Below are positions 21,288 to 35,420 of a stretch of DNA of 64,000 bases, piece by piece. The stretch is from the NCBI GenBank assembly GCA_958496175.1, contig OY292275.1, positions 26,451,001 through 26,515,000 of the forward strand, read 5' to 3'. Positions within the stretch are counted from its first letter, which is position 1, and each line of letters starts with the position of its first letter. This DNA comes from Sisyra terminalis. Taxonomy: Eukaryota; Arthropoda; Insecta; Neuroptera; Sisyridae. The notes beneath the pieces are model-generated. The model did no database searches and was not told where the DNA came from. It saw only the letters and a program-made list of their open reading frames with translations. The position numbers and the translations under genes are program-made.

Positions 21288-24200
21288 AATTATCCAATGA
21301 AATATTTAAAATTTTTTTTTTGTTAAAAGGGAAACAATTTTACTATTAAATAATACGTGCACTACAAATATTCCAACCGTGGTTATATTTTCTTTACAAA
21401 AAATAAAACAAAACAAAACAAAAGTAACGACCATGTTAAATAATTCTTTCAAATATTTCAAAACTGGAAAAAGCAACTTTAAGTTAAATTTCTCATTGGT
21501 TCATTTTATATTCAAATTTAAGATACCTACTATTTTTACTGTAAATAAGATTTTAATTCATTTATTAGTTTAATGTAATATTTTAAATATGCGATTTTCA
21601 AAATTTACTAAGGTTTAATGATTATAGACAATAATTCAGGATAAATTAGGATCTTTAATTTAAACGAATCTTTAAAGAGACACATTGTCATAACCAATTA
21701 GAATTTAAAGCTTTTTTGTCACTTTTAGAAGCTAATAAAATCGATGAGACGTACAACGCTTTGTTTAAGTACATATCATCTTTTGTTTTCTTTTCTCCTA
21801 ATTCATTAAAAGTGTGAGCTTATTAGTATTTTTTCACTTTAAAAGCTATAAGTCCTCTTCTCAAGAGACGAATTAGATCGTTAACCGTTGAGTTTATTCG
21901 ATAGTTGTAAAACACCAAGAGAGAATGTAAAACAATGAATCGTATGAACCAACAAAGAAGAGAGGAGCATACGGGAAAATATAAATTAAATTGGTTGCAT
22001 ATTCGATTGATTTTCCAATTGTATTGTTTTATGTTAACGATTTCATAAGACTTCTAAAGCTTTACACTTTCAAGAGAAATTGACATAAACTAATTAACTA
22101 ACGATTTGCTATTTACATTTCTTTGATAGAAACTTTATAGTTTCTTTTTATAAAAATCAAAGGAAAATACAAAGTGTATCATTGAATATTCAAAGTAGTT
22201 TTATAACTTTTATAATTAAAATCACATAAAAATAACATGCTCTTACACAAATAGCTCATATTTTTTATCGTAGAACTAATCAAAATTTCGAAGTGCCTCC
22301 TCAAAGTTTTCCCTTAAAGATATATTTTTTCCTTTCACTTTAATGTTACCTTTATTTTTTTAGCTTATATGAATTAATTAAATTTATTTACATTAGAAGC
22401 ACATTTTTTTAAACAACTTAAGTTACACTTTCGGCATCCTTTTTTCATATAAAATCCAACATCACTGAATTTTGAATTTTGAATTTTGAAATCACTTTGA
22501 ATTTTTACCTGTTCGTTTAAGACTCGATTAGGTAAATGAAATATACTGGTTTGATTTGAGATTTTTTTAATCTGTATATAAATTAGTTCCAATGTGTTTA
22601 AACAATATTTAAAATATATTGTGGTCTCATTTTTGTAAAATAATTTACAAAAGTAAACTTCGAACCGAATTTTCAACTAAAGTTTAAAAAATTTTTTTTT
22701 AAAAATTGCCCAGATACGTATTTTGATTACCAAGCAATCATTTTCAGTGTTCATAAAATATTTTTTGATCGCTTCATAACTGCTATGTAATGACTCTCCG
22801 TGATGTTCTGCTGAGTTACTGTTATATGTACTTTAGTGCAAATATTCAAGCATACGTACCTAGGATTTTAAGGGTGTTAAAAGACATCTTTGAAGGAAGA
22901 CCAGTAGCTTTATTTAATATCGATCAGTCATAGGTTGAGTGTAAATGTATTATTATGTTACGCTGAAGTAGACACGAATATCAAGCGAATATAAAAGCTA
23001 GTCTACTTTGGGAAACTTTGTTTTAGAGTATTTTAAATTTTACCTTCCCAACTAGTGAATTTTGACCTTCAATCCCCTAATTTTGCAATATGTAGCTACA
23101 TACGTAGATACTTCTGAACAATAAAATTAACTTCATTAGGTCTGTCAAAACTTATATCTAATCTACTTACACAAAAGCCAGGGATTTACAAACTACATTT
23201 ATAAATAGACACGAATTCTCATTTTTATTTCATTTGATTTGCTTGAAATAACTACTGTTTTCGACAGCACTTAGATACCTGCAGACATTTGGTTCAAGTA
23301 ATGCTCAGTTATCCATGAAATATAAAAATATTTGTTTCGTCGATATTATGTCTCGTGACGTCATTAAGCGATATATTTCTTAGTAATAATATCGTGTAAT
23401 TCTACTTTGCTTTTTTCACTACGCCTTTTAACAGCAGCTAGTTATCATCGTCAGGTGGTATTTTTATTTTGTTAATTCTTAAACCAATTTCAGACAATGT
23501 ATTTGTTGTAGGAAATATTATGTCGTTGAGGATGTAAAATCCTAAAGCTACACTGGGCTTAATTTTTTTTCTAGCCTAAGTATATATCTAACAAGAGAAT
23601 TTTATCTCAATATGTAGTCCTAGTAGCAATGATGCCATATTCTGGGACTAAGAAGATTTTGTAAGTTGTTTATACATTCCGCATGCAATGTGTACACAAA
23701 CTAAATTCAATAAAACTAAATTAACGTTAAATAAGCCTTACGATTCCAATATGAAACGCATTCTTTATCATTTTTTAGAGTAATAAAAATATTTTACTAA
23801 AGCTAGCAAAAGCTACATATTTCTTCTTTTTTTCTGAAATCAAATAAAAGCAAGTGATGACAAGTGACATGAATTGACATGATATATATTTCTTTTTTAA
23901 TACCAAGCAGAATTTTAATAAAAAAAAATATGTAAGAGTATGTTAACCTTTTCTTAACCATCGCAACCTTTCATGCAGTTATTCAACAATATATGTACCA
24001 TGCACAATAATCATGTACTTATTTGTGTTTATATTTTCTTTAATATCTTCGTACCTACGAGCTTATTATGTTGATTAGAATCATTGGATTACCTCAAAGT
24101 ATGAACACGACTATATGAGTTCTTTAGGAGTATAGCTTAATGAATGCAGACTGAGTACAACATTACTGTAGTCGAATGAAAATTGTAGAGAAAAATACAT

Positions 24201-26189
24201 TATGCAAAAACAAAAATAAGATATTATACTTATTAATTAGAACTTTAGCAAGTGTACCTAATATTTTTGAATTGCTACAAATAATTAAATTGAAAATTAA
24301 TTCAAGACATTGAAAAAACGACATTAAAAAATGAAATTAAAAGATAATTGCATTTTTAACAATTTGATAAAGTTATCTAGTTTATGTCTAAAATGATTCA
24401 AAATTGAAAGTTAAAAGCTTCAAAAACATAAAATGGGAAAAATATCATGTTAGAAAAAGATTTTTTTAAATTTATACAGAGATCATATACAAATATATAT
24501 GACTACATAGATGCAGACTTACCATTTTTATCATAAAAAGTACTAATGGCGAATCTCTATTATGAAAATTAAAATCACAAACAATGCTTTATGTCAAAGT
24601 ATTATTTTTTGACTTGAGGACATTTAATTAATTTTGAATTTTAATTGAAAAACCATTTTATTGAACTCAAAACAAAGAAAACGGTTTTATCTATATTCTA
24701 TAAATGATTAATGTTTACTTATCGTTTATTTATGTTTTTTATGGTTTTGAGTTTCGTTATTTTATGATCGAAAATATACTGTACATTACATTCAGACGAA
24801 AGAAAGAATTTTATGACATTCGATGTGTAGGTGTTGTTTAATTTAAGAGGTACTTTCATTTCTAGTAGCTCCTAAAATATAAATGCTTTTTACTAAAAGC
24901 TTTTTATTTTATAATCTCAAATAATTGAAGTTCAAGTTTCTTAGTAAATTAACATTTTACAGAAAAAAATACCAAAAAAAAAATATTTAAAAAAAGAACT
25001 TTTAACTATCTCTTGTTTTCTTCCTTTTTTTTCTAAGTATAAATTATTTTAAAATTTAAATAAAAATAATAGTTGAAACGAATATTCCTTATCACCATAA
25101 ATAACTATAAATTATAACTTAAGGCAACCTCTCTAATATTTTTTTCCTTATAAATGGAACTAGTAATTGGAATAAAATAGATTTATTATTCAAATGGCAA
25201 CCAAACAATCTTTAATTTGTCATAACATTTTTCCTGTTCAAATAATAAAAAGTTTATTAGCTAGTCTGAAATTTCCCATATGCAAAACATTTTGAACTTT
25301 GTTATCTCGTTCGTCACAGACCTTTGTTGACTGATTATTGATTTTAAATAAATCAACGATGTTTATTAAACGCCAAAGGAAAACAGAAAATGTGCAAATA
25401 GAATTGATTTTCAGAAAGCACAATTACGCATCGCATAAAAAAGTTTGTTTTTGTTTGGTCAATTGATTTGTTGTTTAACAAAAATATTTAACTAAAGCTG
25501 GTAAACAATTAACACTGTGATTAGGGTAAATTAAGGAAAAAGGTATTAATAATTCATTATTTGCAATAAAATGAACCAAAACCTTTAACTTGAAATGACA
25601 TATTAGATTTCATCCAGAAGAATCATCTAATTTCTTACATGGAAAAATCTATCTCATTATTTCTTTGTGCAAACCGTAAAAGAAAATTAAAAATAAACAT
25701 ATATAATAATATTAGTTTTGGTGTAGTATATACTCAATTATGCTCTAAATTTTTAACTTATTTTTTTTTAATTTAAATGTTTCCTTGGTAACTTATTGAT
25801 AGTAATGAGAATAAGCTCGAATAATTTATCGAGTAACCCATTTTTTTTTTTGATCATTTATCTTATACAATCTGCATCTAGGTTCAATAATTGCAATTGC
25901 TCTATATTGACATAATTTTCCTTGCAATGGAGTGACCCCATCAGGTTAATCCATACATTATTAACAAAATTTCTCACAAAATCACTATAAACTACAAAGC
26001 GATTACAAATTAATCGTTTTTTAACTCTTACAATATTAAAACATTGCTCAATTACTATTATTGAAAATTATTTGATGGAAAAACATAAATTAAATCTTTA
26101 AAAAGAATAAAAGTAAAATAAACAATATTATCTCAATTCGGTAATTTTGCTTCGTATCTGTATGGTAAGTCCAACTTTTTCCATCTCTT
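21288..26189. other. intergenic, AT-rich
   Basis: No gene or identifiable element seen. A short (GAATTTT)3 run is at 22467-22490. The open frames are short and rich in Lys, Asn, Ile and Phe, as expected by chance in AT-rich DNA. Confidence 0.4.
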
Positions 26190-26204
26190 TAGTCAAGTTA
26201 TACT

Positions 26205-26395
26205 TTTTCCGTTATCTAGTAAGGCTAAGACATTGGTGTGGTTTTCCAGTCTATTGAGATAAGCTGTGCTAAATCTGACCACCTTCTCGTTGATAGTTTA
26301 CTGTCCTGTATTTTCGTGCATTCTTTTGTTGTTAAAATAACAAGGGGCGTTTAGTATTTGCCTAAGTGTTTTAGATTGAATGTAACACATTTACC
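26205..26395 (-). pseudogene. jockey ORF2 C-terminal relic
   Basis: On the minus strand, broken frames give QSKTLRQILNAP, then FNNKRMHEN, then VVRFSTAYLNRLENHTNVLALLDN. These align with the C-terminus of the intact jockey ORF2 here (QSKTLRLITNAP ... HANHLAISLLDN). Stops and shifts are present. It is short, old and 5'-truncated. Confidence 0.7.
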
Positions 26396-26921
26396 ACAAA
26401 TTAAAAAATATATTTGCTATCACCAAATCTTTACCAAACCACAAACAAAATTTAATTAGTTTCACAGCAATCATTTTTCGTTAATTTTTTTTTGGAGATT
26501 TGTTGTTTTCTAAACGATTAATTTAAATTATAAAAACAAACAGCATTGCGAAAGCAAGTAATTTAAGAAATAAAAAATATAACTTTATAATAACGACAAC
26601 AAATTATTAAAACCGAATTGCTAAGCTCAAAGCTTTTATAAGTCTAATAAAAGTATTTAAATCAATCAGCAAATCATTTCTCTAGTATTGAGAATTTTAT
26701 TAAAATTAAATTCCATTAAATAAACCTGCCAGCTTTGTCATTGCGATCATGTTTTAAATTGTTGTTAATATTGTTCTATACCGCCAAATCTCAGAAACTT
26801 TCATACATTTTATTATATATAACTGTAGGACTGCAGGATCTTACAATTGTGCATTAAAATAAAATTAATAAAAAAGGGAAAATCCTGAGCCGAATTGACA
26901 GGAAATTTCAGCCCTTAGCGT

Positions 26922-27245
26922 TTTATTCAAATTTTGAGAAGTTTAAACGTCAAAGGACTTCTTTACTCTCACTTTTTCAACAAAGTTGATATAAATGCTT
27001 GTGATCATCACCTCTGTATTGTAAAAATGTAATACAATTATTAACAGCAGTTATATATTGCTGCTAACCATCGAAAATATAATTCTATTCATATTTTAAG
27101 GAGTTTAAACGTCAAAGGATTTCTTTTACTCTCACATTCTCAACAGAGTTGTTATTAGTGCTTGTGATCGTCACCTCTGTGTTGCAAAAAATGTAATATA
27201 ATTACTAACAGCTGTAATATATTACTGTGTATCATCAAAAATATA
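26922..27245. repeat. tandem duplication, 162-bp period, two units
   Basis: Unit 1 is 26922-27083 and unit 2 is 27084-27245. Shared landmarks are GTTTAAACGTCAAAGGA (26941 and 27103) and CTTGTGATC with CACCTCTGT. The copies have clearly diverged. I see no coding content. Confidence 0.85.
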
Positions 27246-27587
27246 CCCTTTGATCTGATTTTTTACAAAGAAATATTTCCTTTTATGTTCTCAGTAGATT
27301 TAAAGCCTTTGATTATAGCCTCCTTTTAATTTCGTCAATTTATAATGATTTTTTTTACAACTTGAAATGAAACTGCCAGCAAATCACAATTACTCAACAC
27401 AAACACTTGAAAATACCTGAGTAATAAGCGATGCGACAAAGTTGAATGTTTCGGTACACATCTGTAAAAAGTAATCTTTTATCATAAAATTTCATTCCAC
27501 AGACTGACTTACGAGGATCATTGAGGAAAAAGTTAAAAGAAACAGATAGTAAGATTGAAGCAATTAAATTTATCTCTTTTAGCCCAA

Positions 27588-29033
27588 ATTTTCAATGCCA
27601 TTGCTTCAATAGCCCAAATGCTAAAGCAATGAAAAATAGCTGAAGGCATAATTATAGTAAAGCCTGGACAACTTCCTTAAGAGGATGATTCATATAAACT
27701 ATTTAGCCTGTTTCTGATCCTAAGTAAAGTGTACGAAATTTTGTAACAAAAAAGGATTAAAACTGCATTAGAAGTTAAAAAATCTTAATCGACTACCAAT
27801 TTGCTGAAGTAACAAAACAATACAGATGCCAGCGTCGCTGGATGCAACGTTTTCGTTTGATCAAGTTTGGAATACTGGACTAATATACAAAATCAAAAAT
27901 CAACTCTTTGAGTATTTTAAAATTATTTCAAGTTATTTAACAACCGATACTATCAAGTCAAGTCAGTGGCATAGCGTGTGACTGCGCTGACCATGGTCGA
28001 CCGGAAATTTGCCGCCCCCTATTTTTATCATAAGCCTACTGGTAAAGAGTCAAATATCTTTAAATTCTTTAATATTTAAATTGTACTGTTTGCGTTTTTC
28101 ACAAGGCGAAATATTTTAAAGAATTATAAATGCCAATTTGCCGCCTCCATTTCAGGTGCCGCCCAGGGCTACGATTACCCCGGCACTCATCACGCTACGC
28201 TACTAAGCCAAATACAATACTAAAATAGTAATTCTCCAAAAAATAGAAACAGATTCGCCAAGGTAGCGTTTTGAGAAGCGTTTTGTTACGTTTCTTGTAC
28301 ACAGCAGATGTGCTCACCCCATCCGACACACTAGTGGCAACGTTTGCTGATGACAGCCATCATAAAAATAGCAAATCAATTAGATAAAGCTTCTCTAACG
28401 CTCTAAGAAAATCTAAAGGATATAGAAAAGTAAGAAATAAAATAGAAATGTTAAGTATACAGCCCAAAATCTATCCATATTACTTTCATTCTCAGTAGAA
28501 ATATCTGTCCACCGGTCATTATGGAAGGAAAGGAGCTGTAGTAATGTACATAGGAATGCAACTGAATCAGAAATTAACTTGAACCCACCACATCAAGAAA
28601 GCGAGAGAACACCAAAACAAAAACCTTAAAAGAAAGCACTGATAATTGGGAAGAACCTCATTCTTGAATACAGGAAACATGCTACATCTGTACAAAGTGA
28701 TACTCAAGCCTAAATGGGTTTGTAGAAAACAACAGTAGGGCACAGTGTCAAACGCAAATATTGAAATACTACAACGCTTGCAATCTAAGATCCTTAGGCA
28801 AATATTAAATACTTTGTACTACATAAACAGTCAAAGGATAGATACACGAGGATACCGATCTACCATCAAGCAAGAGATAAAAAGGTTTTTGCGAAGCTTA
28901 CCTTAAAAAACTGTACAATCACACCGATGTCTCAGCCATCAACCTACTTGATAACGGAGATAGGACGAATCGATACAAAAAGCGGAATAAAATTGACGTA
29001 CCCTACAAATACGATACGCAAAAACCAGATTGA
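27588..29033 (+). pseudogene. jockey ORF2 relic (RT to C-terminus), split by a MITE
   Basis: Fragments in changing frames follow the order of jockey ORF2: IFNAIASIAQM and KIAEGIIIVKPGQLP (27588 on), FDQVWNTGLIYKIKNQL (about 27850), an ATFADD-like YADD box (about 28340), CPPVIMEG, LHLYKVILKPKW (about 28690), and NRLEN-equivalent KKLYNHTDVSAINLLDN ending at a TGA at 29031-29033. There are many stops, frameshifts and a TGG-to-TGA change. A 242-bp MITE (27964-28205) interrupts it. It belongs to an older subfamily than the intact copies. Confidence 0.85.
27964..28205. mobile_element. hAT-type MITE, 242 bp
   Basis: The left end is CAGTGGCATAGCGTG and the right end is CACGCTACGCTACTA, imperfect 15-bp TIRs of the CAGTG type used by hAT elements. 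The flanks AGTCAAGT (27956-27963) and AGCCAAAT (28206-28213) match at 6 of 8 positions, consistent with a worn 8-bp hAT duplication. The interior near the ends is GC-rich (GCCGCC). It has no coding capacity and is inserted in the jockey relic. Confidence 0.75.
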
Positions 29034-31370
29034 GACATAACTGTTTTATTTTTATTATATTTTATAAGAATTACTTTTTAGAATAATTTAGAACGATTCA
29101 ATTCATTTAATTGTATATTGAGATTCAGGTCAAGGAGCACGATTAGTTTTATTAGTAGTGATTTTTGTAAGAATTATTTTTACAGATACGCATTACAAAA
29201 GAATTTTGTCCCTAGAGCAATTGCAATTACTGTACCTCAGTGTAGATCGTGTAATACAACAGAATAATAAAATGTTGGAAAATTGCATGCCATACGGATG
29301 ATTTCCTTGTGGGTTATTACCCCCCCCTCGACTTTTGATTAGAAACCCCTGGACTAGAACTTAAGAAAAATAATGTCATTACGATGTAAAAAAATATGGA
29401 ACAATAATATTTTGTGATAACATAATTATAAGAATTACATGCAGTTATAACAAACTATAATATTTTTTTTCTTAGATACTAGAGGTCTACAGATACTTAT
29501 TTTATAAAATGATGTTATTGTTATAATAATCTTATAATCGAAAATAGTCATATTGAGGTAGACGTTAATGCTAAGTTTTAGATACACACGAGTAAATACA
29601 TAAACTATATAGAAACATTCAGTATTCTCAAGATAGCAAACATGACTTGAGGTTGGATCTATAGTCTGAAACAGACGCTTGATTCATCCTTTGTAGATAG
29701 ATATATAAAGTCATCTAGGTATATAGGTATATCTATGTTTGTCTGTATGTGCATTTGCGGGAAGAAAAGAAGAAAAGACGTTTGTCGAGTCGGTTGTTCC
29801 ACATTCGCTTTTCACTTCATCTTTCTTTATGTTCCCTTTTCTTAGTACGTCTTCATATTATACAGTTACTTGATTATAGCCCAGTGGAAATGATCTTCGT
29901 CACCACCAACTTCATTTCCTGCAAGTCACTTCCTCCCTCATTTTCATATATCCTCCTTTTCACTTAGTGTTTCAAACACTTTTAATTCAACTTATTATTT
30001 TCACGGCCTTCGTTTTCTGTATAGAAATTCAGTTACATCACAAGATTCACATTATGGAATAATACTCTCAATTCGTAATGATTTTTTTTTTTTTTGGTTT
30101 CTTAATAATGAAAATCTTTATTTGAAATAACGATTTTATTGTCTTCAATTTAAAGTTCAAACACAGTCAAACTAATAAAAATGTCAAACTTTTGTCTATT
30201 TTTCTTAGAAAGTACTTGTTAATTAAAAACTTTTTTCACCTCACAAATTCATTTCCCTTTAACAAATAGGCACTTCTATGAATTATTTAATATGTTATAA
30301 CAGTTAAACATTTTCTTTTTTAAGTTAATTGAACAAAAATTAAAGTTCGTTAAATAAAAGACCACTGCAGTTCTTAAGTTGGAAGGTATAATGAAACTAA
30401 GGCCTATAACTTATGTACATCTACTCATAATAAATTCTTTTAATAACGTATATTAAAATACATATTTGACTTTATCGGTATATTGTGAATAAATATCAGA
30501 AAGTTTTCATCGTCATGTCAGGCAAATGCCAATTAATAAAATAATTTGACACATTACTAACGAGAATTAAATCATTTCTACGAATTGAGAATTTCATTAG
30601 TCTTCACATACTCAAAAGAAATATTTAACAAAGCAATTATTGTAAAATATGTAAAATAATGACTTTATAATAAGCGAAACATTTATTCCAATTAGCTTAT
30701 GTAACTCTTGATAATTTTTTTGCCTCTAGAAACCTCTGCTTTAGAATTTGTATATTACCCTTTAACAGAACAAGTTACATTCGCAATTGTTCAGAATTAA
30801 ATTGTTGTTTCACGGTTAATTGGTTTCACTACGTTTTAAAAAACAAATAAAATAAATTAAATTAAATCATCATTTAAATTTGAATTGAAGTGTAGATATT
30901 ATATAAAATATGTAAATTCATATAAAAATTAAAAATTTTAAATAAAAATACAATACATAGTATTTCAGCCAATTAACTTGTATTACTCTTTATTACCATT
31001 TAAAATAGATACATCAAATCGATACAATGAACTAGATACATATAACACGATAGATGGGTTCCTAGAAATTGCTGTGTTGTGTGAAACCGTGTTGTTAGAA
31101 ATATAGTCAGTATAAAGAGGAGGATTTTAATCCGAATACTTATTGCAATTAAATTGATTTTTTTAACTTAAGTAAATAACTAAATTTTTAATAAAAATAT
31201 AAAAAAAACATGAAAAAAAAAACAAAATTATTACGTTAATTTAATAAATTTTTCGACACCATTGTCCGATATAATCAACCGAAAATATTTTTTTGGTGGA
31301 TAAATATCGCTTTCATTTTCAGAACGTTTTTCCTCATTTAAAGTTTTCGCGTCTGCTATCCTTTCTAAAA
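29034..31370. other. intergenic, AT-rich
   Basis: No gene seen. A C-run with CCCCTGGACTAG at 29320-29360 has the look of a hAT end on the minus strand (CAGGGGTTTCTAATC), but no partner or duplication was found. Confidence 0.35.
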
Positions 31371-31374
31371 TTCT

Positions 31375-31800
31375 GTAATTTTACTTTGGTTGGTAGTTCT
31401 TACCAGGTTGTAAATTTCTCGGTCTAGAGCTAAACAGTTGTGTGTATGCCGTGGTAAGTTACGTAACATGGAGCGTAAGTGATTAAACTCAGGACTTAAA
31501 AGCGCTGAATCTTGTCCACATTGGCAGCTCTTCACAACTGTACTTCATATTTGCATATGGGATTGAGTATAGACTTGTAGATAGTTCACTTGTTGTCGAG
31601 GGATAGTTTGCTATCTTTCACTCTAGAGGCACCATAGTTTTCGAAAGGTGATACTCATTCAAGAAAAATGAATAGAAAGTTTTAGCTAAATTTAAGCCTT
31701 CTTGTAATTTTTAACTGTTACATTATTTACTATACAGTTTTCAGCAGTGCTAGACTTCTCAAAATCGGTTTGATTTACAGCTTTGGATACCATTTCCACT
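31375..31800 (-). pseudogene. jockey ORF2 C-terminal relic
   Basis: On the minus strand, broken frames read KDSKLSLDNK, then IYKSILNPI, then NVDKIQRF, then LITYAPCYVTYHGIHTT, in the same order as the jockey thumb/C-terminal region (SLDNKLLIYKVILKP ... LITNAPWYITNHDIH). Several stops and shifts. No ORF1, endonuclease or YADD part is retained. Confidence 0.75.
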
Positions 31801-34800
31801 GAATCTGTTTTATCAATTTTTCTTACAATAAATGTCCTCAAAAACTATATCCACAAAACTTTTGCTTCCAATTGATTTAGAAATTCTGAGTACAGTGTTG
31901 TACAATAGTTTCTGTAATTCTTTTTCTGTGTTAGAGCGAAACCGTGTTATAGGATGTCGTGTAATGAGAGGACTTCTCGTATGGGGATTCAATTCCCGCA
32001 CATCTAATGTTCGCCTTTTTGGGTCAAATATACTACTGTGAGTTTGAATGACAATTTGAAAGTAATATTTTAGAAACATAATCATCAATTTAATTGGAAA
32101 ATTAAATTTAGAATGAATATCTTTAAGAATTGATAAGCACAGAGGCTTTTAAACACAGCTTTTTCTTATCTCGATAATATTAACGTTTCTACAAATATAT
32201 TAATGAACGTGTATACCTATTTTAATCTTAAATGCGAAATCAAATTTGGAAACCCTAAGTCAAGTTTGTTCAAAAAATGGATGAGAGTTAATATACACTG
32301 TTAATACTAATATAATATAAAAGTTTGGGGTTAATTTTTAAGTAAAGCAAACCAATTTTCCTTCAATTACTTTTTATTAATAGTAATTGCCACTGAGATT
32401 TCAAAGTATCAAATATTATTTTCTTTGTACTCACTTATCACTGGTTACAGTCTTACTTAGCACAGTTTGGGGATTAATTGAGTATGTTTTTTGCATACGT
32501 ATCTACTCTTTTAGGTGTTGTGGTTTACTTAACTAAAAAAGACGGAATTAACAAAAATAAAAGAGTTGGAAATATTATGTAAATATAACTTTTGGCGTTA
32601 ATTCTTAGATTTCGGTTTTACATACAATAAAATAAATTGTAATTCAAAATTTGAATTAGTTCAAAGACTTTTGTGACAAGCAAAAAAATAAAATTAAAAT
32701 AAGAAGACATCTCAAAAGAAAACGTAAAAGAAATTTTGTTTCAAGATTTAGTTTAAACAAAAAAATGTTCGTGTTTAATAAAATTTGATGAGATCGTGAC
32801 TGTGAACATTATAATAAAATCTTATAGAAAGCGAGTGATATTTTCCATATTCCGTATTTATTAACGTTATTGAATATCTAGAAATTGCTTTTTTGTACTT
32901 CAATCAACGAAAAAAAGATTTTCAAATTATTTATAAAACTAAAAGAAAAACTGAGGAAAAACGGCTGACATATGAGAGCAAAACTATAGTTGGAAAAATT
33001 TAGTAATAAATTAGTAGCTTAACTGGCTTCTTTTCTGTGCTTTTTTCACGTTTTGAGTAAAATTATTCAAGGCACTTTTAAGTACATCATATTTCAGAGG
33101 CTTAAGGTCAATTTCTTGGAAAAAGCCCTATGAAAGAGTACTCGTATATTAAGTATTAGAATAGTATATTTGATTCAATTCAAAAACAGCATTACATTTT
33201 TTTATAGGTTTTCTTTATCATCTGCACAAAATACAAAATTTTTTAGTCCATTTTATTAAAGGTGAAGAGACCTTTAGTTCTTTTTGTCTTTTATACATGA
33301 ACTAAACAAATTCGAAGTATTGACGTTATGAACAGTACCGTTCTTTTAATAGTTGAAAATGAGATCACTGATAATTCGATTGTATATTATTTGGTGTTAA
33401 AATAATAAATGTTATTCTAAGAATGTTATTTCTCAAATATTTTTACCGTTTTGACCAACATGAGAGGTAGCAGTGCAGTTAATTTTGTAAAATTAAGAAG
33501 TAACTTGACTTCAAACTTTAATATAGTAAGAATGAAAAAACGAACGGAAAAAAGACGATGTTTAGTCCTGAACTGTTGGGAGGGGAGTAGAATTCACGTC
33601 GTCACACAAATTCTAACAAACAAAATTCAAAAGGTTCATTGTTGCTCAATTCATGCCAATTTATGAAATTCGATCATCTATAACTGCATATTTAAATATT
33701 TGAACCCATATAAGGATAAATATTGGTTTCATATCACCATATTTTACTTTACTGCCAAATTTATTGTTTTTATATTTTTTTCTATCCGTTAGTGTGTCTT
33801 CTTTTAACTAAACAACTAATCAACCGATTATAATGAAATTTGGTAATAAAACATAACGCAATCTTTCACTTATTAAAGGTTTCATATCATAGCATTAAAA
33901 TAATAATGATAGGCACTATCTACGTAAACCTGAGGGAAAAAATAAATTTGTTTTAGTATACATAATCGTGTTATATATCGTTGGAAAGTTTACTTACAAT
34001 AATTACTAACAATTTATAATTTAAACAAATAAGTAGCTCGGTTGATTCTACTAGTGTGCAAACCCTGTCCCTTTGAAAAATATATATTTTCATACATAAA
34101 CAATGATAGTTAGTGTTGAATATCTTAATCGCGTTGTTCTAAAATCTTCTGTGTCAAAATTTCAAATACAAGGTAGCGCCCACTAAGATTATGGTTTTGG
34201 GAAAAATCGAAATCAAATACAAAATACAAGATTATCTGCTTTTGAAATTTTGACCCAATTTTGATATCAATTAAATTTTGAAATTGTTGTCTGCTTTAAG
34301 TCGTATTTTAAGTCATATTTTTACTTAATACCGACTTTATCGACTTTTGGTATTTTATTCATACGAAACTGATTGATTCACGATTGATTTAATCATAATA
34401 ATAATAGGCAAAAACATTGAATTTGCCTGTATGCCTGTATATACATAGATGTATATGTATAAGTTATATATTCTATACATAAGAATTAAAAATTATTAAT
34501 TTATAAAGCCGTGTTGATTGTTATCTTATCTTATTTTATAAACGTTAATTTAACATTTATAAAAAAAATCATATTAAAATTCATAGTTCATAAACTGTGT
34601 CTTTTTAAAGGTGTATATACTATATATTGATTTTTATATATGAATACGTTTATCGTAAGAAGAATTTTAAATGTCTTTTATACTTCAGCAGACGGCAAAT
34701 CTTAATGGAAAATATTAACAACATATACGTCACGCAGACTAAATCTCGGAGCTACAAAAGCCAGTATAATTTAATATGATAAATATGGTAAATATGGCTA

Positions 34801-35199
34801 TGTAACATGGGAAAGATGATAATTTTTGTTATTTTTATTAGTAGTGTGGTTGAAATTTCAAATAAATAATTAACTTGAAAATCGATTTAAAAATATAGAT
34901 TGTTCAAAACTATCAAATATCGTTCAAAATTAGTTAGAAATATAAATAAAAACCAATTACAAAAAATAAATATAAAAGCCAAATAAAAAATCAACATTTA
35001 AATTCAAATAAAATAAATAAATATTTAAATAGAAATAAGACCTATAGTCTTTATTGTAAAACAAACGGTTATGTCATCACATAAGGCTGAATGTATATTC
35101 TTGCCTAAAGTCCGTACCCATACTAGAAATATATTTATTTTTTTTGTGAAAAGTCAATTAGAGCCAATAAAGTACTACTTCGAACTTTGCAGGAAATAA
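31801..35199. other. intergenic, AT-rich; possible old repeat at 33790-34210
   Basis: No gene supported. 33790-34210 (phrases AACCGATTATAATGAAATTTGG and AGGTAGCGCCCACTA) has the flavour of non-autonomous repeat DNA found around insect Helitrons, but I cannot delimit ends. Confidence 0.3.
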
Positions 35200-35229
35200 C
35201 CCCGCCTACTCACTCATATAATTAATTAT

Positions 35230-35420
35230 TGTAGTAGCACTTGTAACGACTATCGTTCAGAATGACCTAAAGGCTACAAACACGACACTTTAATTAAATG
35301 TCGGAAATGTCTTCGGAAGTTTGGTCACTTGCTTGAATTAACACTTGAATGAATCTAACGTGCCAATATCAAAGTCAAAGTAGGTGCTTACAACGAATAT
35401 AACGGTAACTGAACGTGTTA
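35230..35420 (+). pseudogene. possible Gag zinc-knuckle relic of a LINE
   Basis: One frame reads HDTLIKCRKCLRKFGHLLELTLE then a stop, the first half of a CCHC knuckle (C-x2-C, then GH). A little further NEYNGN occurs where a third knuckle of jockey-type ORF1 would lie. Stops and lost cysteines show decay. It could also be a chance match. Confidence 0.35.

Noticed and set aside
29310..29360. hAT end (CAGGGGTTTCTAATC on minus)
   Set aside because: No partner end or duplication found.
31832..32088. Overlapping ORFs on both strands (69 and 91 codons), and a GGGGATTCAATTCCC patch resembling a tRNA T-arm
   Set aside because: Neither ORF resembles a known family. The tRNA idea fails because the T-loop register and the paired acceptor/D/anticodon arms cannot be built.
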